This document shows, in pieces, positions 52,345 through 60,443 of a stretch of DNA of 64,000 bases. Position numbers and translations under genes: made by a program. Each line of letters opens with the position of its first letter. Position 1 is the stretch's first letter. Source of the DNA: Brevundimonas sp. G8. Its GTDB lineage: Bacteria; Pseudomonadota; Alphaproteobacteria; Caulobacterales; Caulobacteraceae. The notes beneath the pieces are model-generated. The model was not told the origin of the DNA. It saw only the letters and a program-made list of their open reading frames with translations, and searched no databases. The stretch is from contig NZ_LR732816.1 in the NCBI RefSeq assembly GCF_902506205.1, positions 2,278,536 to 2,342,535 of the forward strand. The letters run 5' to 3'.

Positions 52345-53334
52345 TTGAGACACGACAAGGCGGCGATGGTGATCGAACTGGCGCGGCGCATGGCCGCCAG
52401 CGCCGAAGGCCTGTCCATCGACGAAATGGCGCGCGACATGCGGGTGGGCCGCCGCACCGCCGAACGGATGCGCGACGCGGTGATGATGCTGTTCCCCCAG
52501 GTGGACGAGGTGTCGGACCCGCCGTCGAAACGCTGGCGCATTCGCGGCGGCCTTTCGGCCTTCGAGCAGGCGCCGACGGCGACCGAGATGCTGGAACTGT
52601 CCAAGGCGGCATCGGCTCTGCGCGCCGCCGGAGAACCGGCGCGGGCGACGGCGTTGGAGGGGCTGGAGCGCAAGCTGAAGGCCGCAATGCGGTCCACCAC
52701 ACTGAACCGGATGGCGCCGGACCTGGAGGCCCTGGTCCGGGCCGAGACCATCGCTGTCCAGGCCGGGCCGCGCCCCTCGGCGGACGAGGCCATGCTGACG
52801 GCCATTCGCGGGGCGGTGCTGGCGCAGCAGCCGCTGGGCTTTACTTATTCCCGACCGGGCGCCGAGCCGCGTCGGCGCAGCGTCGCCCCATGCGGCGTCA
52901 TGTTCGGCCGCGCCAACTATCTGGTCGCCGCAGACCGCGAGACCGGTCGCATCCAGACCTTCCGCCTGGATCGGATGAGCCATGTCGCACCGCAGGAGGG
53001 GCTGGCCGTCCCGCCCGCCGATTTCGACCTGGGCGTCTTCGCCAGCCAGTCCTTCGGCATCTATCAGGACGAGATCGAGGATGTCGTGCTGCGGATCACG
53101 CCCCAGGGCGCGGCCGAGGCGAAGAGCTGGCGCTGGCATCCGACTCAGAGTTTCGAGGATCAGGCGGACGGCGCGGTCGTGGTGCGGTTCCGGGCCTCGG
53201 GTATGCGAGAACTGGCCTGGCACCTGTTCACCTGGGGCGAGCAGGCTCAGATCCTGGCGCCCGAACGGCTGAAGGCCGTCATGGCTGGGGAGCTGGCGGC
53301 GGCGGGGCGCGCCTTGGAACGGGCGTCAGCGTGA
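52345..53334 (+). CDS. WYL-domain transcriptional regulator
   Basis: A 329-aa regulator with an N-terminal winged helix-turn-helix (IDEMARDMRVGRRTAERMRDAV), a middle helical linker and a WYL domain (SYSR-like TYSRPGAEPRRRSVAPCGV, then FGRANYLVAADRETGRIQTFRLDRMSHV), followed by a WCX-type C terminus. Length and layout match DriD, the Caulobacter ssDNA-responsive WYL activator, but other WYL proteins share them. The TTG start has AGGAG 8 nt upstream. It is divergent from the 74-aa gene. Confidence 0.88.
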   Translation: MRHDKAAMVIELARRMAASAEGLSIDEMARDMRVGRRTAERMRDAVMMLFPQVDEVSDPPSKRWRIRGGLSAFEQAPTATEMLELSKAASALRAAGEPARATALEGLERKLKAAMRSTTLNRMAPDLEALVRAETIAVQAGPRPSADEAMLTAIRGAVLAQQPLGFTYSRPGAEPRRRSVAPCGVMFGRANYLVAADRETGRIQTFRLDRMSHVAPQEGLAVPPADFDLGVFASQSFGIYQDEIEDVVLRITPQGAAEAKSWRWHPTQSFEDQADGAVVVRFRASGMRELAWHLFTWGEQAQILAPERLKAVMAGELAAAGRALERASA

Positions 53335-53406
53335 CGAAACCGTAAGCTGACGCGGCGCGTTCAGCACCGCTAGGCTTCGCGCCGACCATCCTGCAGGAGA
53401 TCGCCC

Positions 53407-54840
53407 TTGCGCGTCCACGCCTTCGCTTCGTCCGCCATCGCCGTTGTTCTTCTTATGGGAGGAGCCTGCGCGGCCGGTCCGACCGTTTCGCGGCAAGCCG
53501 TTCTGGATGAAAGCGCACCCCAGGTGACCGTGACCCGCGACGGCGACCACCTGAACGTCGATTATCGGTTCGAACGCGACGTGCCGGTCTGGGCCTTCAT
53601 GGACTCGGCGCTGGAAACGGACTCGCGTCAGCCCTGGCGGCCTCGCCAGTGGACGGTGCAGACGCCGGGCGTCGTGATGGAGCGGCGCGGTCACTACGAC
53701 ATCATCCGCAGCACGGATGGCGGCCCCGTGCCACGTGAGGTGCGGTTCCGGGTCAAACCGAAGGCCGTGGACCTGGAGGCCGAATATCGGACCCTGCTGT
53801 TCTCAAATGGCGCGGTCGCCCTGCCCACGCGACAGATGGACGTTTTCGCCCTGCCTTCGGCCCAGGCGGCGGAGGAGGTGCCGGACGACCTGAATCGGGT
53901 GACGCTGGACGGCGGATCGTCGCGCGTGACCTGGCGCGACGACAATGGGCCGGTGCTGTTCAATGGGCGCCGGCATGACCAACTGACCACGATGGACGAG
54001 CGCAGCTATGTCCTGCTGGGCGAGGCGACGGTGACGCCGGGCGAAGGATTGTCGACCGTGATCGACCCGAACCTGCCGCCCTGGATCGGCGAGGAGATTC
54101 GCGGCTTCGCGCCTCAGGTCGGCCAATATTATCGCGACAGGCTGGGCGCGCCGGGATCCGGGGGCGACACTCCCATCGTCATGGTGGCCTGGAACGGCCC
54201 GACCGAGCGCATGACCAGCATGAGCGGCAGCGTCCTGCCCGGCCTGATCGTCATGTCGTTCGAGGGTCGCGGAGTTACCACCGCCCACCCCGACATCACG
54301 GGTCGGTCGCGCTGGTTCATCGGCCATGAGGCGGCGCATTTCTGGCTGGGTCAGACCGTCCGCTATCAGTTCGCCGACGAAGCCTGGATCACCGAGGGTG
54401 GAGCGGACCTAATGGCGGTGCGAGCGCTGAAGCGTCTGGACCCCGCCTATGATGACCGCAAAGAGTTGCAGTCCGAAGTGGACGACTGCGTGAACCTGGC
54501 AAAGCAACCGGTGGCCCAGGCGGGTGCGCGGGGCGAGCACCGCGCCTACTATGCGTGCGGCGCCGTCTTCGCCATGACGGCCGAGGGCGCGCAGAAACAG
54601 CGGACGGGCGGCGACTGGCTCGACTTCCTGAAACCCCTGCTGCGCCAGCCGGACGGCGTGCTGAGCCGTGAAGAATGGCTGACGGCCCTGACGCGGACAT
54701 CGCGCGATCCGTCGCTGCGCGGGGATATGGAGCGGCTGCTTGATCAGGGCGCGGCCGATCCGTCCGCCGTGATCGCGCGTCTGTTTCAGCGCACGGGCGT
54801 GGCCTTCCGCCTCGACAATGGTCGCATCGTCCTGAGCTGA
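53407..54840 (+). CDS. Secreted M1-like gluzincin metallopeptidase
   Basis: A 477-aa exported protein. The N terminus MRVHAFASSAIAVVLLMGGACA is a signal peptide. The zinc signature is exact for M1/gluzincins: HEAAH at residues 307-311, 18 residues, then Glu330 in WITEGGAD. A beta-rich N-terminal half (DGDHLNVDYRFERD and others) precedes it, but the GAMEN exopeptidase motif of true M1 aminopeptidases is not obvious. It may therefore be an M1-related peptidase of different specificity. The start is TTG at 53407. Confidence 0.82.
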   Translation: MRVHAFASSAIAVVLLMGGACAAGPTVSRQAVLDESAPQVTVTRDGDHLNVDYRFERDVPVWAFMDSALETDSRQPWRPRQWTVQTPGVVMERRGHYDIIRSTDGGPVPREVRFRVKPKAVDLEAEYRTLLFSNGAVALPTRQMDVFALPSAQAAEEVPDDLNRVTLDGGSSRVTWRDDNGPVLFNGRRHDQLTTMDERSYVLLGEATVTPGEGLSTVIDPNLPPWIGEEIRGFAPQVGQYYRDRLGAPGSGGDTPIVMVAWNGPTERMTSMSGSVLPGLIVMSFEGRGVTTAHPDITGRSRWFIGHEAAHFWLGQTVRYQFADEAWITEGGADLMAVRALKRLDPAYDDRKELQSEVDDCVNLAKQPVAQAGARGEHRAYYACGAVFAMTAEGAQKQRTGGDWLDFLKPLLRQPDGVLSREEWLTALTRTSRDPSLRGDMERLLDQGAADPSAVIARLFQRTGVAFRLDNGRIVLS

Positions 54841-54848
54841 AACGAGAA

Positions 54849-54875
54849 ACGGCGGCCGGATGAACCAGCCGCCGT
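54849..54875. terminator. Hairpin between convergent peptidase and DUF6607 genes
   Basis: ACGGCGGC and GCCGCCGT form an 8-bp stem with an 11-nt loop in the 59-nt gap. It can end transcripts from both sides; flanking U-runs are weak. Confidence 0.65.
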
Positions 54876-54899
54876 CTAACGCTCCGCGCTGGGGGATAA

Positions 54900-55874
54900 T
54901 CAGCGCGGTGTCGTGGCCTCGGTGATCAGGACGCGCGCCTTGGCGACGGCCTCGGCTTCGGTCGTTTCGCCGTCCGCGATCTGTTGCGCCAGGTCCATCA
55001 GCGGCGTGCCGGTGACCGAGCCGGTTTCGCCGATCTCCTGCAGATGGATGCCGTTATGGGCGGCGATGGCGGCCTCCCAGGCCTCGCGCACGGCGGACCA
55101 GAAGCCCTGCGTCTTGGTCCAGTAGTCGTCGCCGGCCTGGGGCGAATAGCTGGTGGACCGGTCATAGGTGTTGATGACGTCTTCCTGGACGATGGCGATG
55201 GGCTCGCCGCCGGCCTTGCCCGACATCTTCATATTGTCCTGGATATGGACCCAGCCGTCCGGCGTCAGGATGTGGCGGTTCGTGCCCAGATAGCGGTCAT
55301 AGACCGGATTGCGAACCGCATCGCGACGCGCCAGCGGCCGCCACGTCGGGTTGGAAGTCCAGGCCGACAGGCCGTTGTCATAGGTCCAGCGGCCAACGCC
55401 GCCGTAACGGGGCGAATCGTCGGTCTGCCACACCGTCTGGGACCAGGCGCCTGTGCGCTCGGCTTCGGGCACCGCCGTAAGGGTCCACTGGTTCGGCCCG
55501 GCATAGGTCAGGACCGTTTGGGGCTGATAGACCCAGTCGTGACGCCAGTGTTTGATGACCATGACCTGGCCCTCATGCTCCATGACCAGGATGTGCTGAA
55601 GGCTGATGCGGTCGCCCTTGTCATAGACGACGCGGACGATCTCGCTGCCGCCCGACAGCTTCTCCTCCAGCGGGTCGTAGTCGGCGCGGAAGCTGACGTT
55701 CTCGCGCATGTCGAAATGGACGCGGTACTGGCCCGCCTGGGCCAGGATCGACTGGCGATCCCGTTCGAAGGCGCTGGCGGGCGCCGTCGCCGTGGTCGGG
55801 GCGGTTGTCTGCTGGGCCAGGGCGGCCGGAGCCGTCGTCGTCAGCAGGGCGGCGGCAATCAATATGGCGCGCAT
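54900..55874 (-). CDS. DUF6607 secreted protein, partner of heme-type TonB receptor
   Basis: A 324-aa protein with a signal peptide (MRAILIAAALLTTTAPAALAQ). The conserved region GGSEIVRVVYDKGDRISLQHI, VMVIKHWRHDWVYQPQ and DSPRYGGVGRWTYDNGLSAW is rich in His, Trp and Tyr and fits the DUF6607 family. It lies 39 nt after the heme-type receptor gene on the same strand and is probably co-transcribed under its Fur box. A role in heme or iron acquisition is inference. Confidence 0.85.
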   Translation of the reverse strand: MRAILIAAALLTTTAPAALAQQTTAPTTATAPASAFERDRQSILAQAGQYRVHFDMRENVSFRADYDPLEEKLSGGSEIVRVVYDKGDRISLQHILVMEHEGQVMVIKHWRHDWVYQPQTVLTYAGPNQWTLTAVPEAERTGAWSQTVWQTDDSPRYGGVGRWTYDNGLSAWTSNPTWRPLARRDAVRNPVYDRYLGTNRHILTPDGWVHIQDNMKMSGKAGGEPIAIVQEDVINTYDRSTSYSPQAGDDYWTKTQGFWSAVREAWEAAIAAHNGIHLQEIGETGSVTGTPLMDLAQQIADGETTEAEAVAKARVLITEATTPR

Positions 55875-55913
55875 CGGGCGGCTCCTTGAAGTGTGGGAAG
55901 ATCTCATGGTCGC

Positions 55914-58124
55914 CTACAGGCGCAGGGTCAGGGAGACGCCGAAGTTGCGGCCCGGCTGGGTGTAGGCGTCCTTGACGGTCGATGTGGCGGACAGGCCGCG
56001 CACGTCGCTCCACCAGCCGTAGGTCTCGTCAAAGACGTTGAAGGCGCCGGCCCGCAGCGTCGCCCGCTCCGTCACGTTCCAATAGGCCGTCAGGTCCAGC
56101 AGGGTGAAGCTGTCGCCCAGATAGCAGGCCGATCCGCACGACAGGCCGCCATAGGTCGCAGCATCCTTCTTGCCCGACCACGTCACCGTCGCCGAACCGC
56201 CCCAGACGCCCGACTGAGCGGCATAGTTCACGCCAGCGACCACCTTGACCGGATCGATGCTGCCCAGCTCGGAGCGACGTCCGTCGGTCGTCTGTTCGCC
56301 CTCGGCGTAGGCGGCCGAGCCGATCAGGCTGAAGCCATTGTCCCAGTAGATGTCGGCGCGCGCTTCCAGGCCCCTGATGTCCACCTCGGTCAGGTTGACG
56401 TACTGATAGACCAGCGGATCGACGCCGGGGACGCCCGTGCCGCTGACCACTACCTGATCGATGAAGTCGTCATAGTGGGTGGCGAAGGCGGTGGTGTTCA
56501 GTCGCATCTTGCCGCCAGCCACATCGATGTCGCGCAGACGAAAACCGGCCTCGAAACTCTCGCTGGTCTCGGGCGACAGGTTCGGGTTCGGGATCGAGCG
56601 ATACCCGAAGACGGGGTTCTCGAAGAAGTTGTTCACCTGCATCGGCGACGGCGCGCGGAAGCCCAGGCTATAGTTGGCGAAGACGCCCAGGTGCGCCCCG
56701 GTCCAATAGACCACGCCCAGCTTGGGTGAGATGTGATCGTCGCTCTGGCCGGAAGCCGCTGCGGGGAAACGGGCGTCGACCTTGGGCGACAGGTCATACC
56801 AGTCATAGCGCACGGCCGGGATGATGCTCAGCGCGCCGTCCAGCAGTTCGATCTCGTCCTGCACGAACAGGCCGGCCAACTGGAACTCGGTCTTGGGGAA
56901 GGCGCGGATGGGGAAGGTCTCGCCCACCGGCGGGGTGACGCCGTCGCGGATGCCTTCCTGCTTGGTCATCGACCAGTCGCCGCCAACGGTGACGCGGTGC
57001 TGAATGGCGCTGCCCTCGCCGAAGATACGGGCGCCTTGGGCCGCGAAGCCATAGACGGTGTTGTCGAAGGTGGTGTCGCGGACGCGGTCGACGGCCGGGA
57101 TACGGTCCTCGAACGTGTACTGACGCGTGGTGGCGTCCTGCCAATACAACGACACCGAACCGTCGCTGAGGCCGGCGAAGTCCTGGAAGCGCCAGTCCGC
57201 GCTGACGCGGTCACGCTGGGTCTCGTCGTGGGCGGTGACGGCCAGGACGGTCGCCGAGCGGCTGCTCAACGCGTCGCCGTCCATCTCTGAATCCAGATGA
57301 TCGTAGGTCAGGCGCAGCGTGTGGGTCGGGTTCACTTCCCATACCAGCTTGCCCAGGATGGCGTTCGAGCTGAAGTCTTGGGGGTTCGGTTCGGTGCGGG
57401 TTGCGCCGACACCGCCGACCGAGCCCTTGTTCTCGGTCTCCTGCGAATCGCGACGCGTATAGGCCAACAGGCCCGAGAGCGATCCCGACCGACCGGCGAA
57501 GGCCACGCCTTCGGTCCAGCCTTCGTCGGCGGAGTTATACGCCGCGCGACCGCGCGCGCCGAAGATCTGGTCGCCGATCAGGAAGTCGGACGGATCCTTG
57601 GTCGTGAAGGCCACGGCGCCGGCGACGCCGTCAGAGCCGTAAAGCGCCGAGGCCGGGCCGCGCAGGATCTCAACCGACTTGACCAGATCCAGGTCGTTGT
57701 AGCCGCCACGACCGACCGCCTGGGCCCCGAAGGAGAAGCCGTTGGGCACACGCACGCCGTCGTTGATGATCAACACGCGGTCGCCGCCCATGCCGCGAAT
57801 GGTGAAGCCAGAGTTGGCGTCGCGGCCCGCGCCGGACAGGGCCAGGCTGAAACGCGCAGGGGAGGTGGGAACGCTGACGCCCGGCTCGAACCGGATCAGG
57901 TCCTTGATGTCGGTCGCCAGCATCGTCTCGATCTGGGCGGCGTCGATGACGCTGACGGTCGCCGGCGTATTGGAGGCCAGACGCTGCGAGCGCGTGCCGA
58001 TGACCACGACGGGATCGACTTCGGCCGCCGGCGCCGCGGCAAGCGTTTCGGCGCGCGCGGGCTGGACGATCAGGGCCGAACCGACGGCGGCTGCGGCGGT
58101 GGAGAGGAGGAGAAGGTTACGCAT
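55914..58124 (-). CDS. TonB-dependent receptor, hemoglobin/heme type
   Basis: A 736-aa outer-membrane receptor. Signal peptide (MRNLLLLSTAAAAVGSALIV), TonB-box region DPVVVIGTR, plug domain to about residue 190 (RGMGGDRVLIINDG, EILRGPASALYGSDGVAG) and a 22-strand barrel ending in VSLTLRL. The heme-receptor motifs FRAP (489-492) and NPNL (513-516) are present, but the stretch between them contains no His, which heme receptors usually carry there. The first downstream gene is DUF6607. A Fur-like box lies about 37 nt upstream. Confidence 0.9.
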   Translation of the reverse strand: MRNLLLLSTAAAAVGSALIVQPARAETLAAAPAAEVDPVVVIGTRSQRLASNTPATVSVIDAAQIETMLATDIKDLIRFEPGVSVPTSPARFSLALSGAGRDANSGFTIRGMGGDRVLIINDGVRVPNGFSFGAQAVGRGGYNDLDLVKSVEILRGPASALYGSDGVAGAVAFTTKDPSDFLIGDQIFGARGRAAYNSADEGWTEGVAFAGRSGSLSGLLAYTRRDSQETENKGSVGGVGATRTEPNPQDFSSNAILGKLVWEVNPTHTLRLTYDHLDSEMDGDALSSRSATVLAVTAHDETQRDRVSADWRFQDFAGLSDGSVSLYWQDATTRQYTFEDRIPAVDRVRDTTFDNTVYGFAAQGARIFGEGSAIQHRVTVGGDWSMTKQEGIRDGVTPPVGETFPIRAFPKTEFQLAGLFVQDEIELLDGALSIIPAVRYDWYDLSPKVDARFPAAASGQSDDHISPKLGVVYWTGAHLGVFANYSLGFRAPSPMQVNNFFENPVFGYRSIPNPNLSPETSESFEAGFRLRDIDVAGGKMRLNTTAFATHYDDFIDQVVVSGTGVPGVDPLVYQYVNLTEVDIRGLEARADIYWDNGFSLIGSAAYAEGEQTTDGRRSELGSIDPVKVVAGVNYAAQSGVWGGSATVTWSGKKDAATYGGLSCGSACYLGDSFTLLDLTAYWNVTERATLRAGAFNVFDETYGWWSDVRGLSATSTVKDAYTQPGRNFGVSLTLRL

Positions 58125-58160
58125 GAATGGCCCCGCTTGATGACAGGCAGGCGTATTAGT

Positions 58161-58179
58161 GCGAACGATTATCAGAATC
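58161..58179 (-). promoter_or_regulatory. Fur box upstream of heme-type TonB receptor
   Basis: The 19-bp sequence GCGAACGATTATCAGAATC matches the E. coli Fur consensus at 14 of 19 positions by eye, including the central GATTATC. Located between the divergent receptor and lipoprotein genes, it predicts repression of the receptor-DUF6607 operon by iron-loaded Fur. Confidence 0.65.
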
Positions 58180-58235
58180 AACCGCAATGACTGTGCGGTT
58201 TTGAACCTGAACCTTGGCCGTGACGTTGTGGCGTG

Positions 58236-58775
58236 ATGAAAACAGCCCTGTTCCCGATGGTGGCCGCCATCGCCGCCCTGGCCGCCTGCGGCGATCATCA
58301 GGTCAATCCGCCCAACGAGCCGGCCGCACCGCTACGCACGCCCGAGGCGATGCAGCAGGTCGAGCCGCCGGGGCCGTCGTCGTTGGCCATGCGGGGGCCA
58401 CGCAGTTTCGTGGGAGTGTGGGCTGCCAACCCGCAATGGTGCGCCCGGCCTCAGCGCGAGCGCAGCCCGATCACCCTGACGCCGCTGCGGTTCGACGCCT
58501 ATGGGCACAACTGCGACATCGCCAGCATCGACGAGACGGGCTCGGGCTATGTCGCGGCCTTGCGGTGCGCGACTTCAGGGCAGGCCAAGACCGAGCGGGT
58601 GCATATGGGGACCACCGGCGACGTGATGAACCTGACCTACATCGACCGGGACATGACGACGGTGAAACTGGCGCGCTGCCCCGGTTCGCCGCGTGCGCCC
58701 GATCCCGCCAATCCGCTGGAAAAGATGATGAAGCCGGAGGGGGCCGAGACCCCGCCAGCAGAGCCGCCTAGTTGA
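58236..58775 (+). CDS. Lipoprotein of unknown function
   Basis: A 179-aa predicted lipoprotein: MKTALFPMVAAIAALAAC with LAAC lipobox. The mature domain has Cys in PQWCARP, HNCDIA and LRCAT, suggesting two disulfides, and the C terminus is Pro/Glu-rich. No family is recognised. It is divergent from the heme-type receptor and could share its regulatory region. The last 8 nt overlap the convergent ychF 3' end. Confidence 0.78.
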   Translation: MKTALFPMVAAIAALAACGDHQVNPPNEPAAPLRTPEAMQQVEPPGPSSLAMRGPRSFVGVWAANPQWCARPQRERSPITLTPLRFDAYGHNCDIASIDETGSGYVAALRCATSGQAKTERVHMGTTGDVMNLTYIDRDMTTVKLARCPGSPRAPDPANPLEKMMKPEGAETPPAEPPS

Positions 58776-59862
58776 ACAGGAAGTTCATCACGTCGCCGTC
58801 CTTGACGACATAGGTCTTGCCTTCGGCGCGCAGCTTGCCGGCCTCGCGTGCCTTGGCTTCTCCCCGCAGGGAGACGAAGTCGTCATAGGCGATGGTTTCG
58901 GCGCGGATGAAGCCCTTCTCGAAGTCGGTGTGGATCACGCCGGCCGCCTGGGGGCCGGTGGCGCCGACGGGGATGGTCCAGGCGCGAGCCTCCTTGGGAC
59001 CGACCGTGAAATAGGTCTGCAGACCCAGCAGCTTGTAGGCTTCGCGGATCAAGCGGTTCAGGCCGGGTTCTTCGAGACCCAGGGTTTCGAGGAACTCCTT
59101 CTGCTCCTCGTCATCCAGCACGGCGATCTCGGATTCGATCTGGGCCGAGATGACGACCGAGTTGGCGTTGTCCTGGGCGGCGCGCGCCGCGACCTTGTCG
59201 GACAGGTCGTTGCCCTTGTCGGCCGAACCTTCCTCGACGTTCGAGACATAGAGGGCGGGGAGGGCGGTCAGCAGTTGCAGCATATGCCAGGCCTTGGCGT
59301 CGTCCTTGGACACCTCGGCGGTGCGGGCGGGCTTGCCGGCGTTCAACTGGGCCAGGGCCAGATCGACCAGCTTCAGCGTCAGACCGGATTCCTTGTCGCC
59401 GCCCTTGGCGCGTTTTTCGAGTTGGGGCCGACGGCGCTCCAGGCTCTCCATGTCGGCCAGCATCAGTTCGGTCTCGATGATCTCCAGATCGGCGATCGGA
59501 TCGATGCGGTCTTCGACGTGGGTGATGTCGTCATCGACGAAGCAGCGGGCCACGAAGGCCACGGCGTCGCAGTCGCGGATATTGGCCAGAAACTGGTTGC
59601 CCAGGCCCTCGCCCTTGGACGCGCCCCGCACCAGACCGGCGATGTCCACAAAAGTGATACGCGATGGAATGATCTCCTTTGAGCCGGCGATCTCGGCCAA
59701 GGCTTCCAGACGCGGCTCCGGCACCGCCACGTCGCCGGTGTTCGGCTCGATGGTGCAGAACGGGTAGTTGGCCGCCTGGGCCGCCGCCGTCTTGGTCAGG
59801 GCGTTGAACAGAGTGGACTTGCCGACGTTGGGCAGGCCGACGATCGCGACTTTAAGAGCCAT
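58768..59862 (-). CDS. ychF: Redox-regulated ATPase YchF (Obg family)
   Basis: A 364-aa P-loop ATPase that interacts with ribosomes. The Walker A is GLPNVGKST at residues 9-17, followed by PFCTIEPNTGDVAVPE, the G3 DIAGLVRGASKGEGLGNQFLANI and the TGS C-terminal domain ending MNFLFN. Length is normal and the sequence is very conserved. It appears to be a single-gene unit; the gap to the PCuAC gene is 70 nt. Confidence 0.97.
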   Translation of the reverse strand: MALKVAIVGLPNVGKSTLFNALTKTAAAQAANYPFCTIEPNTGDVAVPEPRLEALAEIAGSKEIIPSRITFVDIAGLVRGASKGEGLGNQFLANIRDCDAVAFVARCFVDDDITHVEDRIDPIADLEIIETELMLADMESLERRRPQLEKRAKGGDKESGLTLKLVDLALAQLNAGKPARTAEVSKDDAKAWHMLQLLTALPALYVSNVEEGSADKGNDLSDKVAARAAQDNANSVVISAQIESEIAVLDDEEQKEFLETLGLEEPGLNRLIREAYKLLGLQTYFTVGPKEARAWTIPVGATGPQAAGVIHTDFEKGFIRAETIAYDDFVSLRGEAKAREAGKLRAEGKTYVVKDGDVMNFLFN

Positions 59863-59932
59863 GGTATTCCTCGTGAGGCGCGAGCCTTTACCCGGTTCGA
59901 ACCGGTTTGTCAGGCTCGCGCTTCAACTGGGT

Positions 59933-60430
59933 TCAATGTGCGCCGTGATCCATGCCCGCCATCTCCGGCTGACGCACCGCCGCCTGCACCGTGACGGCCG
60001 GCGCCGAGGCGAACTGAAGCGTCAACGGGACGGTCGAACCTTCCACCAGCGGCGCGGTCAGGCCAATCAGCATCAGGTGGTTGCCGCCCGGCGCCAAGGC
60101 CACCGCCTGACCGGCCGGCAGGGGCAGGCCTTGCGTCATCTCGCCCATCTTCATCATGCCGTCCTCCATCGTCATCTCGTGGACCTGCAGCGACCCGGCG
60201 GCGGGCGTCGAACCGCCCGTCAGACGGTCGTTGGTCGTCGCCTTGAGGGTGACGTAGCAGCCGCCGGCCTTGGCCCCGTTCGGCGATGGACGGCACCAGG
60301 CCCCGGTTGCGACCAGGGTGGCGGCTGCGACGGGACCGGCCGCATCCGCTGCGGGTGCCTTGGCCGATTCGGGTTGGTTGCAGGCCGCCAAAGACAGCGC
60401 GACGGCGGCGAGGGCGAGTTTGGCTTTCAT
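59933..60430 (-). CDS. PCu(A)C-type copper chaperone lipoprotein
   Basis: A 165-aa protein with a lipoprotein signal (MKAKLALAAVALSLAAC). The metal motif runs VHEMTMEDGMMKM and later GGNHLMLIGL, the H-M-x-M-x-HLM pattern of periplasmic copper chaperones that deliver Cu(I) to cytochrome oxidase. The C terminus MAGMDHGAH adds a second Met/His cluster. It lies 13 nt after the PepSY gene on the same strand. Confidence 0.92.
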   Translation of the reverse strand: MKAKLALAAVALSLAACNQPESAKAPAADAAGPVAAATLVATGAWCRPSPNGAKAGGCYVTLKATTNDRLTGGSTPAAGSLQVHEMTMEDGMMKMGEMTQGLPLPAGQAVALAPGGNHLMLIGLTAPLVEGSTVPLTLQFASAPAVTVQAAVRQPEMAGMDHGAH

Positions 60431-60443
60431 GGTGTCGGGTCTT

